A DNA stretch of 64,000 nucleotides, from the NCBI GenBank assembly GCA_017404265.1, contig JAFRCS010000012.1, positions 21,031 to 85,030 of the forward strand, read 5' to 3'. Below the pieces are notes generated by a model. The model saw only the letters and a program-made list of their open reading frames with translations. It did not search any database and was not told where the DNA came from. The position numbers were made by a program, and so were the translations under genes. Shown here piece after piece: positions 53,596-62,343 of the stretch (its first letter is position 1; every line of letters starts with the position of its first letter). This DNA is from Mogibacterium sp. (GTDB taxonomy: Bacteria; Bacillota; Clostridia; Peptostreptococcales; Anaerovoracaceae).

Positions 53596-55056
53596 ATGAA
53601 GAATAAAAAGGGCAAAAGGAATTTTGCAAAGGCAGTGCTCGTCTTCATGACAACTTTATGCGTGTTCACGGGCAACGTTTTTATTAACGGAGAAGCATTT
53701 GCAGCCTCAGAATTCTCTTCAGCGAGTCCGTTCAGCAAGGTGGATTACTCAACGTACTATCATAATGGCAGGTTCACCGGAAATGTCATCGTAAATGGCG
53801 TCGATGCCTCATACTGGCAGAACAAGAACTGTAATTGGAACTCAGCGAAGGCAGCCGGAGTCGATTACGCGATCCTCAGGGTCACGTATACAGGGGGCAT
53901 CAATCCTACTCTGTCAATGGATATAGACAGCAAATTCGAGACCCATTACCGTCAGGCCAAAGCTGCCGGCGTGATGACAGGAGCATATGTGTTCTCGCAG
54001 GCAAAGAATACTACCGAAGCCGTAAAGGAAGCTAATTACGCAATCAAGAGGCTCAGAGCTCTCGGTATTGGCCCAAAGGATCTTGAGTTGCCTGTATACA
54101 TGGACTATGAATTCTACGGAGGAAAAGCCGGAAGACTTTACGGCATATCGAAAACTGCTGCAACAAATGCTGCTGTCGCCTTTTGTAATACTATCAAGGC
54201 TGCAGGTTACACACCGGGCATCTATGCCAGCACATCATTCTACAGCTCTTACATTACAACGAGCCAGCTGGCGCCGGATGTTGATATTTGGTGTGCGCAG
54301 TACTACAACCGCAACACATCATCCACTAACTTCACAAAGTGGCAATATTCCAGCAGCGCAAAAATCGATGGAATGCTTAATCTTGCGGGCATCAAGGGCA
54401 GCGTGGACGTCAATTTCTGGTACCTGAACAAGAAAAACGCGACAAGCAAAGTCGTGACAAAAATCACCGGAAAGACCACCCTGAGTGTCGCAGACGCCAA
54501 GTCACCAAAGTTCAAACTCTATAACGGAAATAAGCTCCTCAAAGAAGGAACAGACTACGTGACCGGCGGCATCAGGAACAACGCGACCGGTAATGGTTAT
54601 GCATACATTAAGGGCATAGGATCTTATGGCGGATATGCTCTTATACCTATCAAGGTCGCAAAAAAGACAGAGGGCGATGAGAATCAGGAGATCACATGCG
54701 CCAACTATCTGACGACTGCATCGAGTGAACTGTCGCAATATCTGGCAGTACCGACTGTCACAGTAAATGCGACCGACGTCAAGACGCTCAAGGGCAAGAA
54801 GCAGAAGTTCTACGTCAAGGTCGAGAAAATGTCCAAGGGCACTGCAAGCGGATATCAGGTAAAATACAGCCGCAACAGTGACATGTCCGAAAGCGTTACA
54901 AAGAATATAGGCACCAAGTACAGCAAGGTCAGCAATAATATCAAGACCAACGCACGTAAGAGGTACTACTACGTACAGGTAAGGACGTACAAGGATTCCG
55001 GCGGTCTCAGATACTACTCACCATGGAGCAAGGTCTATAAGGTCTGGGTAAAGTAG
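53596..55056 (+). CDS. Secreted GH25 lysozyme with C-terminal wall-associated domains
   Basis: This 486-residue protein has a signal peptide (cleavage near A-F-A at 36). The GH25 muramidase domain covers about 65-278: GVDASYWQ carries the first Asp, and YMDYEFYG the Asp and Glu of the active site, with IYASTSFY and DIWCAQYY typical strands. After it come an Ig-like segment (KITGKTTLSVADAKSPKFKLYNGNKLLKEGTDY) and a fibronectin-like segment ending SPWSKVYKVWVK. It should cut peptidoglycan outside the cell. AAGGGGAG precedes the ATG. Codon use is more A/T-rich than that of neighbours, a mild sign of different history. Confidence 0.93.
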   Translation: MKNKKGKRNFAKAVLVFMTTLCVFTGNVFINGEAFAASEFSSASPFSKVDYSTYYHNGRFTGNVIVNGVDASYWQNKNCNWNSAKAAGVDYAILRVTYTGGINPTLSMDIDSKFETHYRQAKAAGVMTGAYVFSQAKNTTEAVKEANYAIKRLRALGIGPKDLELPVYMDYEFYGGKAGRLYGISKTAATNAAVAFCNTIKAAGYTPGIYASTSFYSSYITTSQLAPDVDIWCAQYYNRNTSSTNFTKWQYSSSAKIDGMLNLAGIKGSVDVNFWYLNKKNATSKVVTKITGKTTLSVADAKSPKFKLYNGNKLLKEGTDYVTGGIRNNATGNGYAYIKGIGSYGGYALIPIKVAKKTEGDENQEITCANYLTTASSELSQYLAVPTVTVNATDVKTLKGKKQKFYVKVEKMSKGTASGYQVKYSRNSDMSESVTKNIGTKYSKVSNNIKTNARKRYYYVQVRTYKDSGGLRYYSPWSKVYKVWVK

Positions 55057-55080
55057 ACTAAAACAGGCAACACACATTTC

Positions 55081-55108
55081 AAAGGGAGGCAGCAGCCTCC
55101 CTTTTTTT
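55081..55108 (+). terminator. Intrinsic terminator after the lysozyme gene
   Basis: AAAGGGAGGC (55081-55090) pairs with GCCTCCCTTT (55095-55104) around AGCA, and the T-run continues to 55108. Confidence 0.95.
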
Positions 55109-55114
55109 CGCAAT

Positions 55115-55161
55115 GAAAAAACGACTCTGAACACGCCGAACCCCATCAACCTGTGCATAGC
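55115..55161 (+). pseudogene. Short relic resembling part of an XRE regulator gene
   Basis: GAAAAAACGACT and then AACCCC plus ATCAACCTGTGCATAGC match the stretch of the XRE gene at about 39388-39431 (encoding EKGDYNPTINLCIA), with a missing codon and an insertion. No intact frame remains. The rest of the gene-free region 55162-55365 shows nothing recognisable; a 91-codon frame there has no coding character. Confidence 0.4.
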
Positions 55162-55308
55162 CGTTTCTTCAAAGCACTATCTCATATCGAGTTTTTCGAA
55201 GTTATCCTCCCCGTAGACCGGAGGATCTTCTGTAACGTGTCTGCAAACATACTCCTGCGAGTTGAACTGGCAGCCTGCAAAAACATGATCCGTTACACCT
55301 TCATTGTA

Positions 55309-55335
55309 TTGATTGCAGAGGCGCGATGTTATAAT
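55309..55335 (+). promoter_or_regulatory. Candidate promoter of the AraC-type regulator
   Basis: TTGATT (55309-55314) and TATAAT (55330-55335) with a short 15-base spacer. The leader would contain the palindromic element at 55366-55410. Confidence 0.4.
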
Positions 55336-55365
55336 ATTGTTACGAATTATATAAGATTATTAACA

Positions 55366-55410
55366 TGGTTTATATGGTCCGCCGGTTACCTGACTGACCA
55401 TATAAAACCA
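55366..55410 (+). repeat. Palindromic element A, upstream of the AraC gene
   Basis: TGGTTTATATGGTC (55366-55379) pairs with GACCATATAAAACCA (55396-55410), leaving one bulged base and a 16-base loop. Its right half (GTTACCTGAC, then GAC and ATATAAAACCAC) is shared with the element downstream of the same gene. Confidence 0.7.
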
Positions 55411-55427
55411 CAATTAAGGGTCAAATA

Positions 55428-56159
55428 ATGTCAGATAAAAAAACTGCTAACTTAATACTGAGCCGTACACGAAGAAACCAGATTTATCTTCCTTATGCGC
55501 GCAAGAAGCCGTACTTTGAGGCTATTGCTGCCGGTGATACTGAAAAGATAGCTGAGCTTTCGCAGGCCAATTATGAGTATCCGACCGCCCTGTACAACAG
55601 GTGCAGCTCTTACAGTGAAGCGATGGACAAGATGTACTATGAGGCGGTCGGCGCGGCAAATGAGATGTGCCTGGTGGCGATACAGTCCGGACTGCTCGAC
55701 ATGGTCTCTTACGATATACGCGATGAGTTCATCAAGGAGTTCGACAACGCGGTCTCGCTGCCGGACATCTACGACCTGGTGCACGGCATGGCACACAGCT
55801 ACGCTGTCAAGATGAAATATGTACTTAAAGAAAAGAAGAGGTCTCCAAGGCTGGCCCGCATGATGACATATATCGAGGAGCATCTGACCGAGAAGATAGA
55901 GCTGGCCGACATAGCGGAGTCAGTGGGCATCAGCCGTACCTACGCGTCGGCGGTGTTCAAGGATGAGCTTGGTATCACCATAAGCGAGTTCATACTGAAC
56001 GAGAGGCTACTGGAAGCCAAGCGCATGCTGAGGGACACAGACCTCAGCGTTGCGGTCATAGCAGACAGGCTGGCGTTCTGCTCGCAGAGCTATTTCACAA
56101 AGAACTTTACGGAAGCTGAAGGGATGACGCCGGTGGAGTACCGTCGTCAGTTTGGATAA
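55428..56159 (+). CDS. AraC family transcriptional regulator
   Basis: This 243-residue regulator has an unfamiliar N-terminal helical domain (about 1-135). Its C-terminal double helix-turn-helix includes LADIAESVGISRTYASAVFKDELGITISEFI and AVIADRLAFCSQSYFTKNFTEAEGMTPVEYRR, which carry the AraC consensus. The ligand and targets are unknown. AAGGG lies 7 bases before the ATG, immediately after palindromic element A; element B begins 5 bases after its stop. Those elements are natural candidates for its operators or for mobile repeats that bracket it. Confidence 0.92.
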   Translation: MSDKKTANLILSRTRRNQIYLPYARKKPYFEAIAAGDTEKIAELSQANYEYPTALYNRCSSYSEAMDKMYYEAVGAANEMCLVAIQSGLLDMVSYDIRDEFIKEFDNAVSLPDIYDLVHGMAHSYAVKMKYVLKEKKRSPRLARMMTYIEEHLTEKIELADIAESVGISRTYASAVFKDELGITISEFILNERLLEAKRMLRDTDLSVAVIADRLAFCSQSYFTKNFTEAEGMTPVEYRRQFG

Positions 56160-56163
56160 AGAG

Positions 56164-56370
56164 TGGTTTTATATATCTGTCAGGCCCGCTCGCGCTAACA
56201 ATCGGACGCAGCGGTACTAAGCTCTGACTTCGCCGGCGCTCGTCAATCGCATTTATCGGAGGCGCTTGCCGCCGAAGATCAATGCTTTCATCATTACGGC
56301 AACGCCGTTATGATCAAAGAAAGCATTTAGTGCCGGCGTCCTCCAGTTACCTGACAGACATATAAAACCA
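56164..56370 (+). repeat. Palindromic element B, 207 bp, MITE-like or structured RNA
   Basis: The terminal inverted repeats are 21 bases (56164-56184 and 56350-56370) and match at 20. Nested pairings follow inward: CGCCGGCGC (56231-56239) with GTGCCGGCG (56330-56338), AATGCTTTC (56281-56289) with GAAAGCATT (56319-56327), and an 11-bp hairpin 56290-56314. It has no reading frame. The right end resembles element A. It could be a miniature transposable element or a folded RNA. Confidence 0.65.
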
Positions 56371-56386
56371 CCATAAAAACATCAAA

Positions 56387-57775
56387 ATGATAAAAACAGC
56401 ATCAAAAGAATTTGACTATGGTAACTGGGAGAGGTCTTACGTCTGCATTGACCTAAAGTCTTTCTATGCTTCGGTGGAGTGCGTGGAACGCGGACTCGAT
56501 CCGATGACGACGGATCTTGTCGTGGCGGATCCTACCCGCTCGGACCGTACTATATGTCTTGCCGTGTCTCCTTCCCTGAAAGCCCGCGGAGTCAGCGGCA
56601 GGGCCAGGGTATTTGAGATCCCTAAGAGCTTCGAATACATAATGGCACCCCCGAGGATGAAACTCTATCTGGAGTACGCAGCTGCCATATATAAGGTCTA
56701 CCTTGATTACATAGCGCCGGAGGACATGCACGTTTACTCCATTGACGAGGTCTTCTTTGATGTGACGGCATACCTGAAACGCTACGGGCTTGATCCGAAG
56801 CAGATGGCGGAGCTCCTGATGAGAGAGGTATACGAAAGGATAGGTGTCAGGGCGACGGCGGGAGTCGGACCGAACCTTTATCTGGCCAAGATAGCCATGG
56901 ATATAATCGCAAAGCACGCCGATGATTTCATCGGAGTGCTGGATGAAGACACATATAAGGAACAGCTGTGGGATCACAGGCCGCTCACAGACTTCTGGAT
57001 GATAGGCCGTCAGACCGCCAGGAAGTTTGAGCGCATAGGAATAGACACCATGGGCGGGATAGCTGCTCTTGCCGCGCGCGACGAGGACTGGTTCTATAAG
57101 AACTTCGGCATCAACGCGGAACTCATGATAGACCACGCGTACGGGCTCGAGTCGACAGAGATGTCAGACATAAAGGGCTACAAGACCAAGAGCCATTCGC
57201 TTTCGCACGGCCAGGTGCTGATGCGCGACTACACGAATGCCGAAGGCCTGCTCATAATAAAGGAGATGACCGAGCAGCTCTGCCACGAGATGACGGATAT
57301 CCGCAAGATGACGCAGAACGTTTCCATAGCGGTAGGCTACAGCAATGCTCTGCATGTTCCGATGTCGCACGGTTCGGTATCCTTCCCTGTGCCGACGGAC
57401 GCCTCATCGCTAATAATGCCGGCAGTCGCTGACCTCTACGACAGGATCACGGACCATGAGTACCCGGTCAGGCGCATATTCGTCAACTTCAACGACATAA
57501 AAGAGAGAGAAGCCGACAAGCAGATGACCCTCTTTGACCTTGCAGATGCCGAGGCCAAGGAAGAAGGCAAGACACAGGGGCAAAAGAAAAAGGACGACAG
57601 AGCCGACCCTATAGCCGAAACGCAGGCCAGACTGAAGCGCGATACCGCTCTTCAGGAGGCGGTCAATTCCATAAGAAACAAGTACGGCAAAGATGCGATG
57701 TTCAGGGCAATGGACCTTGAAGAAGCAGCGACAACCAGGGAGAGAAATCATCAGGTTGGAGGTCACAAAGAATGA
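56387..57775 (+). CDS. Y-family DNA polymerase (UmuC/UvrX-like)
   Basis: This is a translesion polymerase of 462 residues. The catalytic carboxylates are in VCIDLKSFYASVEC (Asp and the steric-gate region) and VYSIDEVFFDV (Asp-Glu). A helix-hairpin-helix region near 205-235 and a little-finger domain follow, then a charged Lys/Glu-rich tail. The 462-residue length and the small partner gene downstream match the UvrX type of Bacillota rather than DinB. No good ribosome site precedes the ATG, which lies 16 bases after element B. No SOS-type (LexA) box was recognised upstream. Confidence 0.92.
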   Translation: MIKTASKEFDYGNWERSYVCIDLKSFYASVECVERGLDPMTTDLVVADPTRSDRTICLAVSPSLKARGVSGRARVFEIPKSFEYIMAPPRMKLYLEYAAAIYKVYLDYIAPEDMHVYSIDEVFFDVTAYLKRYGLDPKQMAELLMREVYERIGVRATAGVGPNLYLAKIAMDIIAKHADDFIGVLDEDTYKEQLWDHRPLTDFWMIGRQTARKFERIGIDTMGGIAALAARDEDWFYKNFGINAELMIDHAYGLESTEMSDIKGYKTKSHSLSHGQVLMRDYTNAEGLLIIKEMTEQLCHEMTDIRKMTQNVSIAVGYSNALHVPMSHGSVSFPVPTDASSLIMPAVADLYDRITDHEYPVRRIFVNFNDIKEREADKQMTLFDLADAEAKEEGKTQGQKKKDDRADPIAETQARLKRDTALQEAVNSIRNKYGKDAMFRAMDLEEAATTRERNHQVGGHKE

Positions 57776-57784
57776 CGAGAAGTG

Positions 57785-57973
57785 ATGAAAGAAGAAAGGA
57801 TATCTAGTATAATGGACAAGGAGAAAATATGGGAGCGTCCGGCATCAGACAGGCCGAAGATGCCCCGCTCACAGCGAGCCAAACAGTTCGCTCCTTTTGA
57901 TGCACTCACAGGCCTAAGCGAGAGGCTGAGACAGGCTGAAGAAGAGCACGCGAGGGAGCAGGAAAGGAAATAA
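57785..57973 (+). CDS. YolD-like partner protein of the Y-family polymerase
   Basis: This small basic protein has up to 62 residues and the core RPKMPRSQRAKQFAPFDALTGLSERLRQAEEEH, which is commonly encoded right after UvrX-type polymerases in Clostridia. The start may be ATG 57785 (or GTG 57782) or ATG 57812; AAAGGA lies 10 bases before the last. It follows the polymerase by about 10 bases and precedes arcA by 6. It probably helps or restrains the polymerase, by analogy with YolD-like proteins. Confidence 0.75.
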   Translation: MKEERISSIMDKEKIWERPASDRPKMPRSQRAKQFAPFDALTGLSERLRQAEEEHAREQERK

Positions 57974-57979
57974 CGCGTA

Positions 57980-59200
57980 ATGGTTAGGGGCGTACATAAC
58001 TATTCGGAGATAGGCAAACTCAACAAAGTGCTTCTTCACCGTATAGGAAGCGAAGTCGACGGACTCGTACCGGACAACTTCGCCAGGCTTCTCTTTGATG
58101 ACATACCATATCTCAAGGTAGCACAGCAGGAACATGACCGCTTCGCCGAGATCCTGAAGGAGAACGGCGTCGAGGTCGTTTATTATATAGACGAGGTCGC
58201 GAAAGCCCTTGGGAAGGCAGATATCAGGGACCGTTTCATAAGGGAGATGCTTGATGAGGTCAGTTTCTCATCACGCGGAGTAAAAGAAGCCGTATACGCT
58301 TACCTCATCGCGATGAGTCCTGAAGATCTGGTCAGCAAGGTCATCGCCGGAGTCAGAAAGAGTGAGATCACAGAGTACAAACCGAAGACGCTGGCCGAGA
58401 AGATCGACGAGGCATATCCTTTCTACATGGATCCTATGCCAAATATGTATTTCACTCGCGACCAGGCCGCCTGCATCGGCAACGGAGTGTCCATACACCA
58501 CATGAGCACTGTCACAAGGAGACGCGAAAGCCTGCTGTTCAAGTATATGTACGAATTCAACGAAGACTTTGCGCCAAACGGCACGGAGAAATGGTACGAC
58601 TACAGCGATCCGTACAGCATCGAAGGCGGAGACGTACTGGTGCTCAGCAAGGACATTGTCGCGGTCGGCCTTTCAGAGAGGACTACTGCCGCAGGCATAG
58701 AGACATTCACGAAGAACCTTCTCGAGAATTCGGACTTCAGCAAGGTGCTGGTCTTCAACATCCCTAAGAAAAGAGCGTTCATGCACCTCGACACGGTATT
58801 CACCATGGTCGACTACGACAAGTTCTCCATCCATCCTGAGATAGAAGGGCCGCTGCAGCTCTTCGAACTCAGCCTTAGCGCAGATGGAGAGATACGCTTC
58901 GAATCGAAGACTGAAGACCTGAGAACGCTCCTGTCACAGGAACTCGGTCTGCCGGCGGTAAAACTCATCCGCTGCGGAGGCGATGATGCCATGGCGGCAC
59001 AGAGAGAGCAGTGGAACGACGGATCAAACACCCTTTGCATCGCGCCGGGCAAGGTCATAACATACGAAAGGAACTACGTGACCAACGAGCTGCTCCACAA
59101 AAGCGGCATAGAGGTGCTAACGATGCCAAGCTCAGAACTTTCAAGAGGCAGAGGCGGTCCGCGCTGCATGTCCTGCCCTGTAAACAGAGACGACTTATAA
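57980..59200 (+). CDS. arcA: Arginine deiminase
   Basis: This 406-residue enzyme hydrolyses arginine to citrulline and ammonia. The opening VHNYSEIGKLNKVLLHRIG, MPNMYFTRD, the IEGGDVLVL segment and the catalytic Cys396 in GPRCMSCP near the C-terminus are characteristic. The ribosome site is distant (AGGAAAGGAAA about 10 bases away). It opens the cluster arcA-arcB-ornithine cyclodeaminase-pyrB-pyrI, 6 bases after the YolD-like gene, so transcription may come from the polymerase unit, which would be unusual. Confidence 0.96.
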   Translation: MVRGVHNYSEIGKLNKVLLHRIGSEVDGLVPDNFARLLFDDIPYLKVAQQEHDRFAEILKENGVEVVYYIDEVAKALGKADIRDRFIREMLDEVSFSSRGVKEAVYAYLIAMSPEDLVSKVIAGVRKSEITEYKPKTLAEKIDEAYPFYMDPMPNMYFTRDQAACIGNGVSIHHMSTVTRRRESLLFKYMYEFNEDFAPNGTEKWYDYSDPYSIEGGDVLVLSKDIVAVGLSERTTAAGIETFTKNLLENSDFSKVLVFNIPKKRAFMHLDTVFTMVDYDKFSIHPEIEGPLQLFELSLSADGEIRFESKTEDLRTLLSQELGLPAVKLIRCGGDDAMAAQREQWNDGSNTLCIAPGKVITYERNYVTNELLHKSGIEVLTMPSSELSRGRGGPRCMSCPVNRDDL

Positions 59201-59224
59201 AAACGCAGCGCACAGGAGGAAAAA

Positions 59225-60220
59225 ATGGCAGTCAATCTTAAAGGAAGAAGTTTTCTGACACTGATGGACTTCACACCGGCCGAGATCAGGTATCTGCTCG
59301 ATCTCGCGCACGAGCTGAAGGCAAAGAAGAAAAGCGGTATCAAGGGAAGATCGCTTGAAGGCAAAAATATAGTCCTGCTCTTTGAGAAGACATCTACAAG
59401 GACCAGATGCTCGTTCGAGGTAGCCGCGATGGATGAGGGCGCAGGAGTAACGTTCCTTGACAGCAAGAGCTCGCAGATGGGCAAGAAAGAGACCATCGCG
59501 GATACAGCCAGAGTACTTGGCCGCATGTTTGACGGCATCGAGTACAGAGGTTACGAGCAGGCTGTGGTGGAAGAGCTGGCAAGAGAGTCCGGGGTCCCTG
59601 TGTGGAACGGGCTTACAGACGTAGACCATCCGACACAGATACTCGCGGATATCATGACCATAGAAGAGCACATAGACAAGCCGCTCAACAAAGTCAAGGT
59701 GGTATTTGTAGGCGACGTACGAAACAACATGGCATACGCCTGGATGTACGGCTGCGCCAAGATGGGCATGGAATTCGCCGCATACGGACCAAAGGAACTC
59801 TGCGACGGAGTCGATCCTGAAGTGCTGAAACGTGCCAACGCCGCAGCGGCAGAGACAGGAGCTAAGATCACCGTTACCGACGATGATTCCTGCCTTAAGG
59901 GAGCCGATGTCATCTATACGGACATCTGGGCATCGATGGGAGAAGAAGATCAGATCCCGGAGAGAGTCAGACTGCTGACACCGTTCAAGGTCACTGAAGA
60001 ACTCGTTGCAAAGACGGAGAACCCTGACTACATCTTCATGCACTGCCTGCCATCATTCCACAACTTTGAAACGACGATGGCAGCCGAGCAGATGAAGCTC
60101 GGATACGACATCCGCGAGGTGACCGAAGAGGTCTTCAGCGGAAAGAATTCCGTCGTGTTCGATGAGGCGGAAAACAGAATGCACACCATCAAGGCCGTAC
60201 TGGTAGCGACCCTGGCCTGA
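59225..60220 (+). CDS. arcB: Ornithine carbamoyltransferase
   Basis: This 331-residue transferase has the carbamoyl phosphate site STRTRCSFEVA, HPTQILAD and the ornithine-binding HCLPSFHN near the C-terminus. After ArcA it should run in the catabolic direction: citrulline plus phosphate to ornithine plus carbamoyl phosphate. AGGAGG is 6 bases before the ATG. No carbamate kinase gene follows. An anabolic ArgF cannot be excluded by sequence, but the operon position favours the catabolic role. Confidence 0.95.
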   Translation: MAVNLKGRSFLTLMDFTPAEIRYLLDLAHELKAKKKSGIKGRSLEGKNIVLLFEKTSTRTRCSFEVAAMDEGAGVTFLDSKSSQMGKKETIADTARVLGRMFDGIEYRGYEQAVVEELARESGVPVWNGLTDVDHPTQILADIMTIEEHIDKPLNKVKVVFVGDVRNNMAYAWMYGCAKMGMEFAAYGPKELCDGVDPEVLKRANAAAAETGAKITVTDDDSCLKGADVIYTDIWASMGEEDQIPERVRLLTPFKVTEELVAKTENPDYIFMHCLPSFHNFETTMAAEQMKLGYDIREVTEEVFSGKNSVVFDEAENRMHTIKAVLVATLA

Positions 60221-60254
60221 CAGGATACATACACCGGAGAGGAGATAAACTGAT

Positions 60255-61376
60255 ATGCTATTCAAAATGCCTGTTTACAATGCTCCTGATTTTACAAAAC
60301 CGGAGCTGGCAAGCGCACCCGACTGCAGGCTTGAAGCCGCGGACATGGATGGAGTCGCGCCGGAGTACTATCACAGCACATCGATGTTCCCTGAGTATTT
60401 CAAGGTGAACGGAGAGTGGAAACTTGCAGAGGAGAGCCGCATGGACTCCAGCGTCGTGCTGAGACCGGACGGCAGGCTCGATGTGGTCGAGAACCGCAAC
60501 ATCAAAAAAGGCGATCTGGTGATGCTCGGCAGAAGCGAGGACGGACACGAAGGCATATATGTTCACAGCAGGGGCTTCATGGAGGATGAAACAGAACTCG
60601 ATGATCAGTTCGTGTTCCGCCAGGGACGCAGCAGAGAGACATCTTACGCGCGGGATTATGACAGACTGTTTGAACTGCTGGAATATGAAAAAGAGCACGG
60701 ATTCATCACATGGGTCATGGGACCGGCATTCGCCTTCGACCATGACGCGAGAGCATGCATGCAGGCTTTGGTCGAAAACGGCTATGTAGACGCACTGCTG
60801 GCAGGCAACGCGCTGGCTACGCATGACCTCGAGGGAGCCATGCTCAATACCGCGCTCGGCCAGGACATCTATACACAGAAGTCCATGCCTAACGGCCACT
60901 ACAACCACCTCGATGTGGATAACAGAGTGCGCCGAAGCGGATCCATCCCGCAGTTCATAGAGGATTATGACATCGACAACGGCATCATCTACAGCTGCGT
61001 CAAAAACGATGTCCCTATCGTACTGACAGGATCCATCAGGGATGACGGCCCTATCCCTGAGGTTATTGGAGATGTTTATCAGGGACAGGACAAGATGCGC
61101 AGTGTCATAAGGAAGACGACCACGGTCATATGCCTGGCTACCATGCTGCACACGATAGCGACCGGCAACATGACCCCGTCGTTCAGAGTTCTTGAGGACG
61201 GTACTGTAAGACCGGTGTTCCTCTACACCGTTGACGCCGATGAATTCGTAGTCAACAAGCTGCTTGACAGAGGAAGTCTCGCAGCCACTACCATAGTCAC
61301 CAACGTTCAGGACTTCATCGCGATCATAGCAAATGGTCTGAAGCTTGACTGGAAACAATATTCAAAACAAAAATAA
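60255..61376 (+). CDS. Archaeal-type ornithine cyclodeaminase (LOR/SDH conserved domain, TIGR00300)
   Basis: The product has 373 residues. The second half holds the NAD-type domain of the LOR/SDH family: GPAFAFDHDARACMQALVENGYVDALLAGNALATHDLEGA, NGHYNHLDVDNRVRRSGSI and CVKNDVPIVLTGSIRDDGPIPEVI. Homologues (archaeal Ocd and the C-terminal part of cyanobacterial ArgZ/AgrE) convert ornithine to proline and ammonia. The N-terminal 110 residues match the domain that precedes it in those proteins. Downstream of ArcA and ArcB it would complete arginine-to-proline conversion. GGAG lies 10 bases before the ATG. Confidence 0.83.
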   Translation: MLFKMPVYNAPDFTKPELASAPDCRLEAADMDGVAPEYYHSTSMFPEYFKVNGEWKLAEESRMDSSVVLRPDGRLDVVENRNIKKGDLVMLGRSEDGHEGIYVHSRGFMEDETELDDQFVFRQGRSRETSYARDYDRLFELLEYEKEHGFITWVMGPAFAFDHDARACMQALVENGYVDALLAGNALATHDLEGAMLNTALGQDIYTQKSMPNGHYNHLDVDNRVRRSGSIPQFIEDYDIDNGIIYSCVKNDVPIVLTGSIRDDGPIPEVIGDVYQGQDKMRSVIRKTTTVICLATMLHTIATGNMTPSFRVLEDGTVRPVFLYTVDADEFVVNKLLDRGSLAATTIVTNVQDFIAIIANGLKLDWKQYSKQK

Positions 61377-61408
61377 TATATATCGTAGTAATACAGAAAG
61401 GGAATCGT

Positions 61409-62329
61409 ATGGGAGAGTTTAAACATCTGATCAATATCACCGATCTGAGCGTTGAAGAGCTTGATCACCTGATGGAGACTGCCGATGACATAATCGCGAA
61501 TCCGGAGAAATATCAGGACGCCTGCGCCCATAAAAAGCTGGCCACTCTGTTCTTTGAGCCGAGCACACGAACAAGGCTCTCGTTCACAGCGGCCATGATG
61601 GAGCTCGGAGGCAACGTGCTGGGATTCGATTCGGCAGACTCGAGTTCTTCGAAAAAAGGCGAGTCCGTGTCTGACACGATAATCATGGCGGGCTGCTATG
61701 CCGACATCATTGCGATGAGGCATCCTAAGGAAGGCGCGCCGGTAGTAGGCGCGGTCAAGTCCTCGGTCCCTATAATCAACGCCGGAGACGGCGGTCACTT
61801 CCACCCGACGCAGACGCTGACCGACCTCATGACGATACACCGCAAGAAGGGCGAGATCGGCAACTTTACCGTAGGCCTCTGCGGAGACCTCAAGTACGGC
61901 AGAACGGTACACTCGCTCATTGAGGCGCTGCTGAGATATGAGGGCGTCAAATATGTGATGATAGCTCCGGAAGAACTCAGACTGCCGGCATACATCAGGG
62001 AGAAGCTCGATGAAGCCGGTGTCGAATGGAGCGAGGTGGAGAGCCTTGATGACGCGATCCCTGAACTCGACATACTGTATATGACAAGGATACAGCAGGA
62101 GAGGTTCCCAAGCTGGGAAGAATACGAAAAACTCAAGGACAGCTTTATCCTTACAAGAGCCATGCTGAAACCTGCAAAGGAAGACCTTATAATCATGCAC
62201 CCGCTGCCGCGCGTAAATGAGATAGACGTAGATGTGGATGATGATCCGAGAGCCTGTTATTTCTATCAGGCGCTGATGGGCAAGTACATCCGCATGGCAC
62301 TCATACTGTATCTGCTGGGTATCAAATAG
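61409..62329 (+). CDS. pyrB: Aspartate carbamoyltransferase, catalytic subunit
   Basis: This 306-residue enzyme joins carbamoyl phosphate to aspartate in pyrimidine synthesis. Motifs: FEPSTRTRLSF, HPTQTLTDL and MHPLPRVNEID, all as in the E. coli-type catalytic chain. Its regulatory subunit gene follows after 14 bases, so a class B holoenzyme under allosteric control is expected. It stands directly after the arginine genes, a plausible local user of carbamoyl phosphate. No PyrR-type attenuator is present in the 32-base gap. Confidence 0.96.
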   Translation: MGEFKHLINITDLSVEELDHLMETADDIIANPEKYQDACAHKKLATLFFEPSTRTRLSFTAAMMELGGNVLGFDSADSSSSKKGESVSDTIIMAGCYADIIAMRHPKEGAPVVGAVKSSVPIINAGDGGHFHPTQTLTDLMTIHRKKGEIGNFTVGLCGDLKYGRTVHSLIEALLRYEGVKYVMIAPEELRLPAYIREKLDEAGVEWSEVESLDDAIPELDILYMTRIQQERFPSWEEYEKLKDSFILTRAMLKPAKEDLIIMHPLPRVNEIDVDVDDDPRACYFYQALMGKYIRMALILYLLGIK

Positions 62330-62343
62330 ATAGGAGGTAACAC

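Noticed and set aside
55153..55428. 91-codon plus-strand frame upstream of the AraC gene
   Set aside because: No ribosome site; it runs through the promoter and the palindromic element and has no family resemblance.
60258..61358. 366-codon open frame on the minus strand
   Set aside because: Antisense to the ornithine cyclodeaminase-type gene. There is no ribosome site and no recognisable domain.
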